Below, piece by piece: positions 34,520-44,313 of a DNA stretch of 64,000 nucleotides. The position numbers and the translations under genes were made by a program. The stretch's first letter is position 1. The number at the start of each line of letters is the position of its first letter. The notes below the pieces were generated by a model, which was not told the origin of the DNA, ran no database searches, and saw nothing but the letters and a program-made list of their open reading frames with translations. The stretch lies in assembly GCF_000375545.1 (NCBI RefSeq), contig NZ_AQXF01000001.1:422893-486892 (forward strand), given 5' to 3'. This DNA is from Kordiimonas gwangyangensis DSM 19435 = JCM 12864 (GTDB taxonomy: Bacteria; Pseudomonadota; Alphaproteobacteria; Sphingomonadales; Kordiimonadaceae).

Positions 34520-35266
34520 ATGGCTGAAGACAAAGCAGCAATCATTAAACTCAAGGATGTCTCTCTCACGCTTGAAAGCGGCGCGGGTCCTGTAAACATC
34601 CTCAAAAGCATCTCTTTTGGCATCACGGAAGGCGAAACCGTGGGCATCGTCGGCCCTTCGGGCAGCGGGAAATCCTCCCTCATGAGCCTGATGACCGGGC
34701 TTGAGCAAGCCTCAGGTGGCACGGTTGAGGTTGATGGCCTTTCCCTCGGCGGCGCGGACGAAGACACACTGGCGCGCCACAGGCTCAGCCGCGTCGGCAT
34801 CGTGATGCAGGCCTTCCACCTTATCCCGACCATGACCGCGCTTGAAAACGTGGCAGTACCGCTTGAACTGGCTGGCGTGAACGACGCGTTTGACCGCGCC
34901 GCGCGTGAGCTTGAGGCAGTTGGCCTCGCGCACCGTATGGAACACTATCCGGCACAGCTTTCCGGGGGCGAGCAGCAGCGTGTAGCCCTTGCCCGCGCAC
35001 TTGCGCCCGAACCCACAATCCTTTTTGGTGATGAACCCACCGGCAACCTGGACGGCAAAACCGGCCGCGCCATCATCGACCTTATCTTCGACCTGTCGGA
35101 ACAGCGCGGGTCTACCCTCGTGCTCGTCACCCACGACCCGGCGCTGGCGGACCGCTGCGACCGTGTGATTTCCATGGCTGACGGTAATATTGTGGACGAC
35201 ACCGGCAACACAAAATCGGTCCAGATCAAGGATGAAGCCAAAGCGAACGTGAAGGGCAGCCAATGA
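34520..35266 (+). CDS. ABC transporter ATPase (YbbA/LolD-like)
   Basis: This 248-residue ATPase has Walker A GPSGSGKSS, Q-loop VMQAFHLIPTMTALENV, signature LSGGEQQRVALARAL, Walker B ILFGDEPTGNLD and H-loop LVTHDPALAD. It is of the LolD/MacB/YbbA type that pairs with FtsX-like permeases. Its stop overlaps the next gene start by 4 bp. Location divergent from a tesA-like gene supports YbbA orthology. Confidence 0.92.
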   Translation: MAEDKAAIIKLKDVSLTLESGAGPVNILKSISFGITEGETVGIVGPSGSGKSSLMSLMTGLEQASGGTVEVDGLSLGGADEDTLARHRLSRVGIVMQAFHLIPTMTALENVAVPLELAGVNDAFDRAARELEAVGLAHRMEHYPAQLSGGEQQRVALARALAPEPTILFGDEPTGNLDGKTGRAIIDLIFDLSEQRGSTLVLVTHDPALADRCDRVISMADGNIVDDTGNTKSVQIKDEAKANVKGSQ

Positions 35267-37797
35267 TAACGCGCAGCCCCGCCATGCCAGTGGCGCTGAA
35301 ACTGGCCCTGAGGGAGCTGCGTGGCGGCCTCTCGGGATTTCGCATTTTCATGGCCTGCCTCATTCTGGGCGTGACCGCCATTGCGGCGGTCGGCTCGCTC
35401 ACCCACGCCATCAAGGAGGGCATGGAACGTGAGGGACAATCAATCCTTGGCGGCGATATCGAGATCAATATTTTCCAGCGTGAGGCCGGGCCGGAACTTC
35501 TGGAATGGTCGAAAGACGTGGGCACCATTTCCGTGTCTTCGCGCCTGCGCACCATGGCGCATTTCAAGGCCGGCGGCACCTCCACCCTTGTGGAGCTGCG
35601 CCCGGTTGACGGGCTCTATCCGCTTTACGGTGAGTTCAAAACCACCCCGCAGCTTGATAACAACGCCCTATTTGAAGAACGTGGCGGACGTTGGGGCGCG
35701 GCGATTGACCCGCTGCTCGCGGACCGTCTTGGCGTCAAACTTGGTGACACCCTGACCTTCGGCAAGGTTGAAGCCGATGTGCGCGCTTTCATCGAGCGTG
35801 AGCCAGACAAAGCCAACCTTGGCTTCCAGCTTGGCCCAACCGTGATGATCCGCCACAAGGCACTGGCGGAAACCGGGCTTGTGACCACCGGTAGCCTGAT
35901 CGACCACTACTACAAGGTCAAACTGAACCCCGGCGTTGAAATCGCGGCTGCGAAAGAAAGCCTCAAGGCTGCCTTCCCGGACGAGAACTGGCGCGTGCGC
36001 GACCGTGCCACCAGTGCGCCGGGCCTTCGCCGTTTCATTGACCAGATGGGCATGTTCCTGACCCTTGTCGGCATCTCGGCCCTTGTCGTCGGCGGTGTGG
36101 GGGTGGGTAACGCCGTGAAGGGCTACATGGACCGCAAGACCCGCACAATCGCCACGCTCAAGATTTTGGGTGCGGACGGCAGCGTGGTGTTCAAAACCTA
36201 CTTCCTGCAGGTCCTCCTGATGGGCCTTGTTGCCATTGCCATCGGCATGGTGATTGGTGCTTTCCTACCCGGCGTACTGGCCATGTTCCTGCCGGATACC
36301 TTGCCCGTGAAACCGGACGGTGGTGTTTACCCGCTCGCGCTCGTGCTGTCGGCACTTTATGGCCTCATGATCACCGTGGCGTTCACCGTGTGGCCGCTTG
36401 GTAAAGCGCGGGACCTGCCGGCTGTACGCCTGTTCCGGGCACTTGTGTCACCTGAACGCCGCTGGCCGCGGTTCATCTATATGGCGACCATTTTTGGCGC
36501 CGCGCTTGTTGTTGTGCTGCTCGCGGTCGGCATGTCTGACAACCGCGTTCTTGCCGCAGGCTTCATGATTGGCGCCGGTGTCACCCTTGGTATCCTGCGC
36601 GGCATCAGCTGGCTGATCGAACGCGGGGCCGCCAAGGCACCACGCTCCAAAAACGCGCTGCGCCGCATGGCGATTGCGAACCTGCACCGCCCGGGTGCCG
36701 CCACCGGCGCCGTGGTGCTTTCCCTTGGTCTTGGCCTCACACTTTTTGCGAGCCTTGCGCTGATTGAAGGCAACCTTGAAGCCCGGCTGACCGAACAGGT
36801 ACCGGATGAGGCACCAGCCTTCTTCTTCCTCGATATCCAGCGCGCACAATTGCCGGAGTTTGAAGCAACGGTCGACAGTGTGGACGGTGTCGAAGACCTT
36901 GTGACAGTGCCGAACCTGCGTGGCCGCGTGACCATGCTCAATGGCGTGAAAGCCGAGGACGTGGAAGTAAACCCGGAAGTTCGCTGGGTTCTGCGCGGTG
37001 ACCGGGGACTGAGCTACATGAACGAGCTTGGCAATGGCAGCACAGTTGTGGACGGCGAGTGGTGGCCTGCGGACTATAGTGGCGGCCCTGAAGTCAGCAT
37101 GGGCAAGGAAGTCGCCGATGGGCTTGGTCTCAAAATCGGAGACACCATCACCATATCGGTGCTGGGCCGCGATATCACCGCCACCATCCGCAGTTTGCGG
37201 GAAATCGACTGGGGCACATTCGGCTTCAACTTCGTGATCCTCTTTGACCCCAACACGCTCAAGGCTGCGCCGCACACCTATATGGCTACCCTCAAGGCAA
37301 ATGGGGACGCGGAAGTCGCGGCTCACCGTGCCATTACCTCCAAGTTTCCGGGGGTGACAGCAGTGCGCATGAAAGAAGTGCTTTCCAGCGTGAACACCAT
37401 GATGGAGCAAATCGGCATTGCGGTGCGCGCCACAGCAGCCGTTGCGATTGTTGCGGGCATATTGGTGCTTGCCGGCGCAATTGCTGCGGGCTTCCGCCAG
37501 CGGGTGTACGAATCCGTTATCCTCAAGGTGGTGGGTGCCGTGCGGTCGCAAATCCTGAGTGCCTATATGCTTGAATACGCACTGATCGGCCTGATCACGG
37601 CGGTTATCGCCCTCGCGCTCGGCTCCCTTGCCGGGTGGCTGGTGGTTGAGAAGGTCATGGAGATGGAATTCAGCTTCCTGCCTTGGCCCATGCTCTTTAC
37701 CGTTGGCGTCAGCTTGCTTGTGACGGTGCTGTTTGGTCTTGGCTCCAGCTTCCGGGCGCTTTCGATCAAGCCCAACCAGGTACTGCGTACCGAATAG
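35263..37797 (+). CDS. FtsX-like ABC permease (YbbP-like)
   Basis: An 844-residue protein with about ten transmembrane segments in the layout TM1, large periplasmic domain, TM2-4, a second copy, and a final TM group, as in YbbP. The segments LVVGGVGVGNAVKGYMDRK and GIAVRATAAVAIVAGILVLA mark the FtsX domains. With the preceding ATPase it makes a YbbAP-type system. The transported molecule is unknown; lysophospholipid or lipoprotein-related roles have been proposed for such systems. Confidence 0.92.
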   Translation: MITRSPAMPVALKLALRELRGGLSGFRIFMACLILGVTAIAAVGSLTHAIKEGMEREGQSILGGDIEINIFQREAGPELLEWSKDVGTISVSSRLRTMAHFKAGGTSTLVELRPVDGLYPLYGEFKTTPQLDNNALFEERGGRWGAAIDPLLADRLGVKLGDTLTFGKVEADVRAFIEREPDKANLGFQLGPTVMIRHKALAETGLVTTGSLIDHYYKVKLNPGVEIAAAKESLKAAFPDENWRVRDRATSAPGLRRFIDQMGMFLTLVGISALVVGGVGVGNAVKGYMDRKTRTIATLKILGADGSVVFKTYFLQVLLMGLVAIAIGMVIGAFLPGVLAMFLPDTLPVKPDGGVYPLALVLSALYGLMITVAFTVWPLGKARDLPAVRLFRALVSPERRWPRFIYMATIFGAALVVVLLAVGMSDNRVLAAGFMIGAGVTLGILRGISWLIERGAAKAPRSKNALRRMAIANLHRPGAATGAVVLSLGLGLTLFASLALIEGNLEARLTEQVPDEAPAFFFLDIQRAQLPEFEATVDSVDGVEDLVTVPNLRGRVTMLNGVKAEDVEVNPEVRWVLRGDRGLSYMNELGNGSTVVDGEWWPADYSGGPEVSMGKEVADGLGLKIGDTITISVLGRDITATIRSLREIDWGTFGFNFVILFDPNTLKAAPHTYMATLKANGDAEVAAHRAITSKFPGVTAVRMKEVLSSVNTMMEQIGIAVRATAAVAIVAGILVLAGAIAAGFRQRVYESVILKVVGAVRSQILSAYMLEYALIGLITAVIALALGSLAGWLVVEKVMEMEFSFLPWPMLFTVGVSLLVTVLFGLGSSFRALSIKPNQVLRTE

Positions 37798-37909
37798 GGC
37801 CGAAAAGCCGAATAAAATCGGTGTGAGCGATGTCCGATTGCTGTTGAAAGCGTCGGGCATCGTCGCCATATTAGGTGACAAAGTAACAACCAGCTCACGA
37901 GGAGCAGAA

Positions 37910-38626
37910 ATGGTACAACGCTATCAAACGCAATATGGCGCTCAATCACGTGCGCAATCTGCGGAATTTGACGAGGGCCTGCGCGCCTACATGCTGAAGG
38001 TCTATAACTACATGACCTCCGGCGTGCTGCTGACAGGCATTGTCGCGCTTCTGGTTGGCAACAGCCCAGCCATGCTCAACGCCATCTATGGCAGCGGCCT
38101 GCAGTGGATTGTCATGCTGGCACCGCTTGCCTTCATTCTGGTGCTGAGCTTTGGCGTCAACAAATTGTCGTCCGGCGCACTTCAGATGATCTTCTGGGCA
38201 TTCGCAGCCACCATGGGCTTGTCGATGTCCTGGATTTTTGCCGCTTATACCGGCACCAGCATCGCCCGCACCTTCTTCATCACCGCAGCAACCTTCGGTG
38301 CGCTTAGCCTGTACGGCTATACCACCAAGAAAAGCCTGTCGGGCATGGGTACGTTCCTGTTCATGGGGCTTATCGGCCTGATCATCGCAAGCGTGGTGAA
38401 CATTTTCCTCGCGTCGTCGATGCTGCAGTTCATCACGTCGGTCGCGGGTGTGCTGATCTTCGCAGGCCTTACCGCCTATGATACCCAGCGCATCAAGGAA
38501 ACCTATTACATGATGGCAACGGGCGAGGCCGTGGCAAAAGGTGCAATCATGGGCGCCGTGAGCCTGTACCTCGATTTCGTGAACCTGTTCATGTATCTGC
38601 TTCAGTTCCTAGGCAACCGCGAATAA
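37910..38626 (+). CDS. Bax inhibitor-1/YccA family membrane protein
   Basis: This is a 238-residue protein from ATG 37910 with a CGAGGAG site (an upstream open frame is not conserved). Seven hydrophobic segments are visible (YMTSGVLLTGIVALLVGNSP, WIVMLAPLAFILVLSF, and others) and the C-terminal AYDTQRIKETY motif of BI-1 proteins is present. Bacterial members are linked to proton/calcium leak and to FtsH-related quality control. A strong terminator follows at 38663. Confidence 0.92.
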   Translation: MVQRYQTQYGAQSRAQSAEFDEGLRAYMLKVYNYMTSGVLLTGIVALLVGNSPAMLNAIYGSGLQWIVMLAPLAFILVLSFGVNKLSSGALQMIFWAFAATMGLSMSWIFAAYTGTSIARTFFITAATFGALSLYGYTTKKSLSGMGTFLFMGLIGLIIASVVNIFLASSMLQFITSVAGVLIFAGLTAYDTQRIKETYYMMATGEAVAKGAIMGAVSLYLDFVNLFMYLLQFLGNRE

Positions 38627-38662
38627 TCGCGCACGCCAGAGACAAGGCAAAAATGAATACGA

Positions 38663-38690
38663 AAGCCCGGCCCCCCAGCCGGGCTTTTTG
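38663..38690 (+). terminator. Intrinsic terminator after the BI-1 gene
   Basis: Stem AAGCCCGG (38663-38670) with CCGGGCTT (38679-38686) and a C-rich loop, followed by TTTTGTTT. It sits 36 bp after the stop codon. Confidence 0.9.
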
Positions 38691-38772
38691 TTTACGCGCA
38701 TGAAAGCATTGCAAATCCTGTGAAGTGGCGTATTTTGTCTAACGTTGTCATTTTCCAGGGGAGGATAGGGGC

Positions 38773-39873
38773 ATGGCAAACCAGCGCCTTCTGTCGCTTG
38801 ATGTATTTCGCGGGCTTGCCGTCATCGGCATGATATTCGTCAACAGCGTCGCGGTGTTCCACTATGGTGCCGACGTGCCGGCGTATGGCATCTTCCTCCA
38901 TGCCGACTGGGCTGGCCTGACGGTCGCGGACCTCGTGTTCCCCTTCTTCATTTTCATGGTTGGTGTGTCGCTACCCTTCGCGCTTTCGACCACCAAAGAG
39001 GGTGCGGGGCTTACTACAGCCGTCACCCTCAAGCTGTTGAAGCGCGCTACCCTCCTCTTCCTCATCGGCCTTGGCCTCACCCTTTCCTTCGCGGACTGGG
39101 GTGAACCGATCCGCCTTCTTGGGGTGCTGCAGCGCATTGGCCTCACCTTCTTTTTCGCCGCCGTCATTTACCTCACCTGCGGCACCCGTGCGCTTGTGGG
39201 CATCATCATCGCCATTCTTTTGGGCTATCATGTCCTGCAATTGCTACCAGTGCCGGACACAGCGCTTGACCTCTATGCGCCGGGCCAGAACTTCTCCAGC
39301 TGGTTTGACCGCGCTGTGCTGGGTGACCATGTTTATGCGCGCAATGCGCCTGTGCCGTTTGAGCCTGAAGGCATCCTCGGCACGCTGCCCAGCATCGCAC
39401 AAGCGCTTCTGGGCGCGCTGACTGGCAAGCTGATCCGCGCAAAGGGCTGTACGGCTGCCACGCTCAAATACATGCTGCTGGCTGGCGCCGCCCTCACAGC
39501 CCTTGGTGTCGCGCTGGCGCCCTTACACCCCATCGTGAAGGCCACATGGTCCTCCACTTTCGTGCTTGTGACCACCGGCCTCGCGCTCATCACCTTCACC
39601 GCGCTCATCTGGTGCCTTGATATGAGAGGCTGGCGTGGGCCGCTCGCCACCTTCGCGCAAGCCTTCGGCATCAACGCCATTACCGCCTATGTGGTACACA
39701 CTTATGCCATGGGGCCACTGCTGCTGAACGGCGTAACCGCTTTGGCGCAAAACACACTCGCGGGCGTCATGCCGCCAGCGCTTGCCATGCTGTTGCCGGT
39801 CATGCTTGTGGTCATTGCCTCGTGGTTGCCGGTCGCACTCATGAAGAAGAAGGGCATCATACTCAAGGTCTAA
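38773..39873 (+). CDS. Heparan-alpha-glucosaminide acetyltransferase-like membrane protein (DUF5009/DUF1624)
   Basis: The 366-residue polytopic protein starts MANQRLLSLDVFRGLAVIGM and has PFFIFMVGVSLPFAL, KRATLLFLIGLGL, RLLGVLQRIGLTFF and FEPEGILGTLPSIAQALLGA, the conserved blocks of the bacterial HGSNAT-like acyltransferase family. Such proteins are expected to transfer an acetyl group from cytoplasmic acetyl-CoA to a periplasmic sugar. The substrate is unknown, and no sugar-processing gene is nearby. Confidence 0.85.
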   Translation: MANQRLLSLDVFRGLAVIGMIFVNSVAVFHYGADVPAYGIFLHADWAGLTVADLVFPFFIFMVGVSLPFALSTTKEGAGLTTAVTLKLLKRATLLFLIGLGLTLSFADWGEPIRLLGVLQRIGLTFFFAAVIYLTCGTRALVGIIIAILLGYHVLQLLPVPDTALDLYAPGQNFSSWFDRAVLGDHVYARNAPVPFEPEGILGTLPSIAQALLGALTGKLIRAKGCTAATLKYMLLAGAALTALGVALAPLHPIVKATWSSTFVLVTTGLALITFTALIWCLDMRGWRGPLATFAQAFGINAITAYVVHTYAMGPLLLNGVTALAQNTLAGVMPPALAMLLPVMLVVIASWLPVALMKKKGIILKV

Positions 39874-39980
39874 GCCCCCGACGCCGCTTAAAAAACCGGT
39901 GACTTGACGCGCGCTTTCCGCAACAATATGGGAAAGCGGCACAGGCATAGCCGCAAGCCCGAGGGAGTGAGACGCCTACC

Positions 39981-40985
39981 ATGTCCGTCACATCAGAGTT
40001 TTTTCATCCGCGCTCACTGATCGCGAAGGTTTTTGTCATCTCCTTCATCGCCTTCTTCATGTGGGCGGGGCATGAGGGGCACCTGACCCCGATCCGCGAT
40101 TTCCTGAGCGACGAGCGCATGACGCTGACGTTCATGGACTATAACATCTCGCCCTACACCATTTTGAAGGGTCTCCTCGTCATCCTCGGTTTCTTCTGGG
40201 TATCGTCGCTGGTGTCCTCGCAGGTCGAGAAACGCATCGCCACATTCACGCGGATGCGGGTCAGCAACCGCGAGCTGCTCTCGAAAGCCGCGACCCTGCT
40301 GATCTATTTCGTCTTCTTCGTCGCCGCCCTCGATATGATCGGCATCGACCTCAAAGCGCTCACGGTGCTTGGTGGTGCTGTTGGTATCGGTATCGGTTTC
40401 GGCCTGCAGAAAATTACCTCGAACTTCATCAGCGGCATCATCCTGCTGGCCGAAAAATCGGTTGAGGTGGATGACCTTATTGAGCTTGGCGACGGCACGC
40501 AGGGTTTTGTGCGCCACACCGGCGCGCGCTACAGCCTTGTTGAAACCTTCGACGGCAAGGAAGTGATGGTGCCGAACGAGGATTTCATCACCGCCCGAGT
40601 GGTGAACTGGACGCTTACGAGCAAACACGGCCGCGTGGAAATTCAGGTAGGTGTCGCTTACGGCTCTGACCTTGAGCTTGTACGCACGCTACTGCTTGAA
40701 GCCGCAAAAGAGCATGAGCGCTGCGTGCCGGAACCTGAGCCCGTATGCTATCTGGACGGCTTTGGCGACAGCTCGATCAATTTCACCCTGCACTTCTGGG
40801 TCGCGGATGTGACCGAAGGCAGGCGCGGACCCAAGAGCGATGTGCTGTTCACCATCTGGCACAAGTTCGCCGCCAACAAGATCGAGATCCCGTTCCCGCA
40901 GCGTGACCTGCACCTCAAGACCGTGCCGGCTGACATGCTGGGCAAGCCCGCCAATGACGGCAGCGGCACGGGAGACAAGGCATGA
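39981..40985 (+). CDS. Mechanosensitive ion channel (MscS family)
   Basis: A 334-residue MscS protein with three or four transmembrane segments. The pore-lining helix is AVGIGIGFGLQKITSNFISG and the beta-domain follows with VEVDDLIELGDGTQGFVRHT and the VMVPNEDFITARVVNWT motif. It releases solutes under hypo-osmotic stress. The next gene (zntB) starts 4 bp before its stop, so the pair is translationally coupled. Confidence 0.94.
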   Translation: MSVTSEFFHPRSLIAKVFVISFIAFFMWAGHEGHLTPIRDFLSDERMTLTFMDYNISPYTILKGLLVILGFFWVSSLVSSQVEKRIATFTRMRVSNRELLSKAATLLIYFVFFVAALDMIGIDLKALTVLGGAVGIGIGFGLQKITSNFISGIILLAEKSVEVDDLIELGDGTQGFVRHTGARYSLVETFDGKEVMVPNEDFITARVVNWTLTSKHGRVEIQVGVAYGSDLELVRTLLLEAAKEHERCVPEPEPVCYLDGFGDSSINFTLHFWVADVTEGRRGPKSDVLFTIWHKFAANKIEIPFPQRDLHLKTVPADMLGKPANDGSGTGDKA

Positions 40986-41941
40986 GCGACAATGCCCTCA
41001 TCCACGCGATCAAACTTCGTGACGGCGCCGATACCGGCCGTCATGCTGCAACTGAAAGCAAGGACGGGCCAATCTGGCTGCATTTCAATGTGGCCGGGCC
41101 AAACGCTAAAGCCGAGATCAAGGCAGCCGCACCCTATATCGACGACGTGATGATCGACGCCCTGTGCGCAACCGACACCCGCCCAAGGGTGGAGGAGTTC
41201 GAAAACGAATATCTCGTCATCCTGCGCGGCATCAACCTGAACCCTGAGGAAGACCCGGAGGACATGGTGTCCCTGCGCATCTGGTCTGACGGCAGCCATG
41301 TGATCAGCGCACAGCGCCGATCGGTATTCGCCGCGCGCAAGCTGGCCGCCAAGCTGAAGGCGGAGGAAACCCCCGCGAGTTCGTCCGAAGTGATTGTGGC
41401 ACTGACGGTCAACATTATCGACAATATGGCCGCCCCCATCGCCGAGATCATGGAAGAGATTGACGAGCTTGAGCTGGAGATGATTGACGGCGGCAAGACG
41501 GAGCATCGCACCGCGCTCGCTGACCTCCGGCACAAGGTGTTGCTGCTCAGGCGCTACTTCAATCCACTGCGCGCGGCTGTTGGTGTGCTCAAGGAACTGG
41601 CGGCCACTTGGCTCGGTGAGAAATATACCAAGCGGCTGAGGAACGCGCATGACGACCTGACGCGCCACCTTGAAGACCTTGATACCGCCCGCGACCGACT
41701 GCAGTTCCAGCAGGAAGAGCTGGTGACAGTTCTTTCCGACCGGCTGAACCGGAACATGTACACGCTCTCGATCGTGGCGGCGATTTTCCTGCCGCTTGGC
41801 TTCCTCACGGGCCTTTTTGGCATCAACGTGGGTGGTATGCCAGGCGTTGAAGACACCACCGCCTTCTGGTGGGTGTGCGGTGGCTGTGCGGCCATCGCTG
41901 GCGTGCTGGCGCTGTTCTTCCGCCGCAGCGGCTGGTTCTAG
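40982..41941 (+). CDS. zntB: CorA-type zinc transporter ZntB
   Basis: The 319-residue protein has a large N-terminal cytoplasmic domain (YIDDVMIDALCATDTRPRVEE, in part) and two C-terminal helices. The channel motif is GINVGGMPG in place of the GMN of CorA, as in ZntB. E. coli ZntB transports Zn(II) with proton coupling. It overlaps mscS by 4 bp and is convergent with bioA, whose stop comes right after its own. Confidence 0.9.
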   Translation: MSDNALIHAIKLRDGADTGRHAATESKDGPIWLHFNVAGPNAKAEIKAAAPYIDDVMIDALCATDTRPRVEEFENEYLVILRGINLNPEEDPEDMVSLRIWSDGSHVISAQRRSVFAARKLAAKLKAEETPASSSEVIVALTVNIIDNMAAPIAEIMEEIDELELEMIDGGKTEHRTALADLRHKVLLLRRYFNPLRAAVGVLKELAATWLGEKYTKRLRNAHDDLTRHLEDLDTARDRLQFQQEELVTVLSDRLNRNMYTLSIVAAIFLPLGFLTGLFGINVGGMPGVEDTTAFWWVCGGCAAIAGVLALFFRRSGWF

Positions 41942-43201
41942 TTACGCGCCCAGCACATCGCGAATGGCATGGGTAAGCGCGCTAAGATCATCCTCACCAA
42001 TCACCAGAGGCGGGGTGAGATAGACGATATCCCGGAAGGGGCGCACCCACACGCCGCGCTTCACGAACTCGGGCTTCAGTTTCTCCAGCCCTGACGCGTC
42101 ATGCAGTTGCACCACACCGATGGCGCCCTTCACGCGCACGCTTTTGACGTTCTCTACGAAACCACAAGGCGCGAGCTCCGCCATCAACTGGCCCTCGATC
42201 GCGTGCACTTTGGCTGCATAATCTTCACGTTCAAACAGGTCTAGCGAGGCATTAGCCGCCGCGCACCCCAGCGCATGGCCCATATAGGTGGGGCCGTGCA
42301 TCAGCGCCTTCATCGGGTCATCGTCATAGAAAGCGGCGAAAATTTCATCCCGGGCGATACAGGCCGATAGCGGCGACACACCACCCGAGAGCGCTTTGGA
42401 CAGGGTTACCATATCCGGCACAATGCCTGCCTGCTCAATGGCGAAGCGGGACCCAGTGCGGTAGAAGCCGGTGAAAATTTCATCGACAATCAGCAGCACG
42501 CCAGCAGCGTCGCAAGCTTCACGAAGCCAGCGCAGGGTATCATTGGTGTGGAACACCATGCCACCCGCGCCCTGCACGAGGGGTTCGGTGATCACCGCCG
42601 CCACATCAGCCGCATTAGCCTTCAGGAAGTCAGCGAACTGTTCCGCCTGCTCAGCGGTACGCGGCAGGTCAGTGAGCAGGTTCTTCGCCAGCACGTCACC
42701 AAAGAGGCCGTGCATGCCCTCTTCCGGGTCGCACACCGCCATGGTGCCCAAGGTATCGCCGTGGTAGGTGCCGCGGAAATGCACGAACTTGGTGCGTTTC
42801 TCACCGCGGTTGAAATAATATTGCAGCGCCATTTTCATCGCGACCTCAACGGAGACCGAGCCGGATTCTGCAATGAAAACGCGGTTAAGGTCACCCGGCA
42901 GCATGGCAGCCAAGCGTCTCGCGAGCGTGAGCGCAGGTTCGTTGACCATGCCGCCGAACATGGCGTGGGGCATGGCGTCAATCTGCGCCTTCATGGCCTC
43001 TATGATATGGGGGTGGTTATAGCCGTGCGCTGCCGCCCACCAGGAGGAGATGCCGTCAATCAGCTGCCGCCCGTCAGCGAGCGTCAGGCGCACGCCGTCC
43101 GTCGATTTGACGGGCAGCGACGGTACCGCTGTTTTCATCTGCGTATAGGGCAGCCAGATATGGCTAATGCCGCTCTCGAACCAGTCAGGTGTCTCAGGCA
43201 T
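41942..43201 (-). CDS. bioA: Adenosylmethionine-8-amino-7-oxononanoate aminotransferase
   Basis: BioA converts 8-amino-7-oxononanoate (KAPA) to diaminopelargonic acid using S-adenosylmethionine, in biotin synthesis. The 419-residue class III aminotransferase has [39 protein letters not shown], the YHGDT motif, [13 protein letters not shown] and the PLP lysine K269 in TLSKALSGG. The start overlaps the end of bioB by 8 bp on the same strand. Confidence 0.96.
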   Translation of the reverse strand: MPETPDWFESGISHIWLPYTQMKTAVPSLPVKSTDGVRLTLADGRQLIDGISSWWAAAHGYNHPHIIEAMKAQIDAMPHAMFGGMVNEPALTLARRLAAMLPGDLNRVFIAESGSVSVEVAMKMALQYYFNRGEKRTKFVHFRGTYHGDTLGTMAVCDPEEGMHGLFGDVLAKNLLTDLPRTAEQAEQFADFLKANAADVAAVITEPLVQGAGGMVFHTNDTLRWLREACDAAGVLLIVDEIFTGFYRTGSRFAIEQAGIVPDMVTLSKALSGGVSPLSACIARDEIFAAFYDDDPMKALMHGPTYMGHALGCAAANASLDLFEREDYAAKVHAIEGQLMAELAPCGFVENVKSVRVKGAIGVVQLHDASGLEKLKPEFVKRGVWVRPFRDIVYLTPPLVIGEDDLSALTHAIRDVLGA

Positions 43202-44183
43202 GCTGCGCCGGGCTCAGGCCCAGCTTCTTGAAGAGGGCCATATCCTTGTTGTTTTCAGGGTTCGGCGTAGTGAGGAGCTGCTCGCCGTAGAAGATGCTCG
43301 AGGCCCCCGCGAGGAAGCAGAGCGCCTGCGTCTCTTCGCTCATTTCCTGACGACCGGCAGAGAGGCGAACCTCCGCCTTCGGCATCATGATGCGCGCAAC
43401 CGCGATGGTGCGCACAAATTCAAACGGGTCGAGCTTTTCAACATGCTCAAGCGGCGTGCCCGGCACAGCCACCAGCATGTTGATCGGCACACTGTCCGGG
43501 TGGTGTTCGAGGTTCGCGAGCGTCATCAGCATGCCCGCGCGGTCTTCCTGACGCTCACCCATACCAACGATACCGCCGGAGCACACGTTGATACCAGCGT
43601 CGCGCACACGGTTCAGTGTATCGATACGTTCCTGATAGCTGCGCGTGGTGATGATCTCTTTATAGTACTCCTCGGACGTGTCCACATTGTGGTTATAATA
43701 GTCGAGGCCCGCTTCCTTGAGCTTTTTGGTCTGGCAATCATCGAGCATGCCAAGGGTCATGCAGCTTTCCATGCCGAGCGCCTTGACACCTTCCACCATA
43801 GCCACAATCGCGTCCATGTCGCGGTCCTTTGGGCTTGTCCACGCCGCACCCATGCAGTAGCGGGTCGCGCCGCCTTCCTTGGCTTTTTTGGCCGCGGCCA
43901 AAACGCGTTCGACTTCCATCAGCTTGGTTGCCGTCAGGCCAGTGGTTTTTGCGTGCTTGGCGGACTGGGAGCAGTAGCCGCAGTCTTCCGCGCAACCGCC
44001 AGTTTTGATGGAAATCAGCTGGCTCAGCTGTACCTTGTTGGGGTCGTGGTAAATGCGGTGAACGCGCTGGGCTTCAAACACCAGGTCCATGAAGGGCATG
44101 GCAAACAGGGCCATGATTTCATCGCGGGTCCAGTCGTGCCGGATGGGAGCCTCGGTCAGCGAGACGGAAACGGGTGCGTTCAT
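43194..44183 (-). CDS. bioB: Biotin synthase
   Basis: BioB is a radical-SAM enzyme that inserts sulfur into dethiobiotin. The 329-residue protein has the radical-SAM cysteine motif C64-x3-C68-x2-C71 ([13 protein letters not shown]), the YNHNVDT strand, [11 protein letters not shown]-like loop ([12 protein letters not shown]) and AGRQEM, the second-cluster arginine region. It runs head to tail into bioA with an 8-bp overlap. The divergent bioF starts 131 bp upstream, so a shared promoter region lies between. Confidence 0.97.
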   Translation of the reverse strand: MNAPVSVSLTEAPIRHDWTRDEIMALFAMPFMDLVFEAQRVHRIYHDPNKVQLSQLISIKTGGCAEDCGYCSQSAKHAKTTGLTATKLMEVERVLAAAKKAKEGGATRYCMGAAWTSPKDRDMDAIVAMVEGVKALGMESCMTLGMLDDCQTKKLKEAGLDYYNHNVDTSEEYYKEIITTRSYQERIDTLNRVRDAGINVCSGGIVGMGERQEDRAGMLMTLANLEHHPDSVPINMLVAVPGTPLEHVEKLDPFEFVRTIAVARIMMPKAEVRLSAGRQEMSEETQALCFLAGASSIFYGEQLLTTPNPENNKDMALFKKLGLSPAQHA

Positions 44184-44313
44184 GATTAACTCCTCGACCT
44201 TTTGTTGCCGGGAAAATCGCGGCTGGGCGGGGGCAAGTCAAGTAAATTTACCTAAGCAGCGCGTAGCGGAAGCTTGCTTGACGGCAGCGCCAGAAGCCCG
44301 TAAGCCAAGCGCC

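Noticed and set aside
36448-37881. 477-codon open frame antisense to the FtsX-like permease gene
   Set aside because: Rich in His, Arg and Gln as expected for a shadow frame, with no domain signal; the permease on the other strand is clear.
41874-41891. TGTGCGG-N4-TGTGCGG with 11-bp spacing inside zntB
   Set aside because: It lies within the zntB coding sequence, encodes a conserved-looking VCGGCAA stretch near the last helix, and is not upstream of a gene on that strand. I treat it as chance.
44242-44251. GTAAATTTAC palindrome between bioB and bioF
   Set aside because: Only 10 bp, and it does not match the known BioR or BirA-type operators. Too short to call a site.
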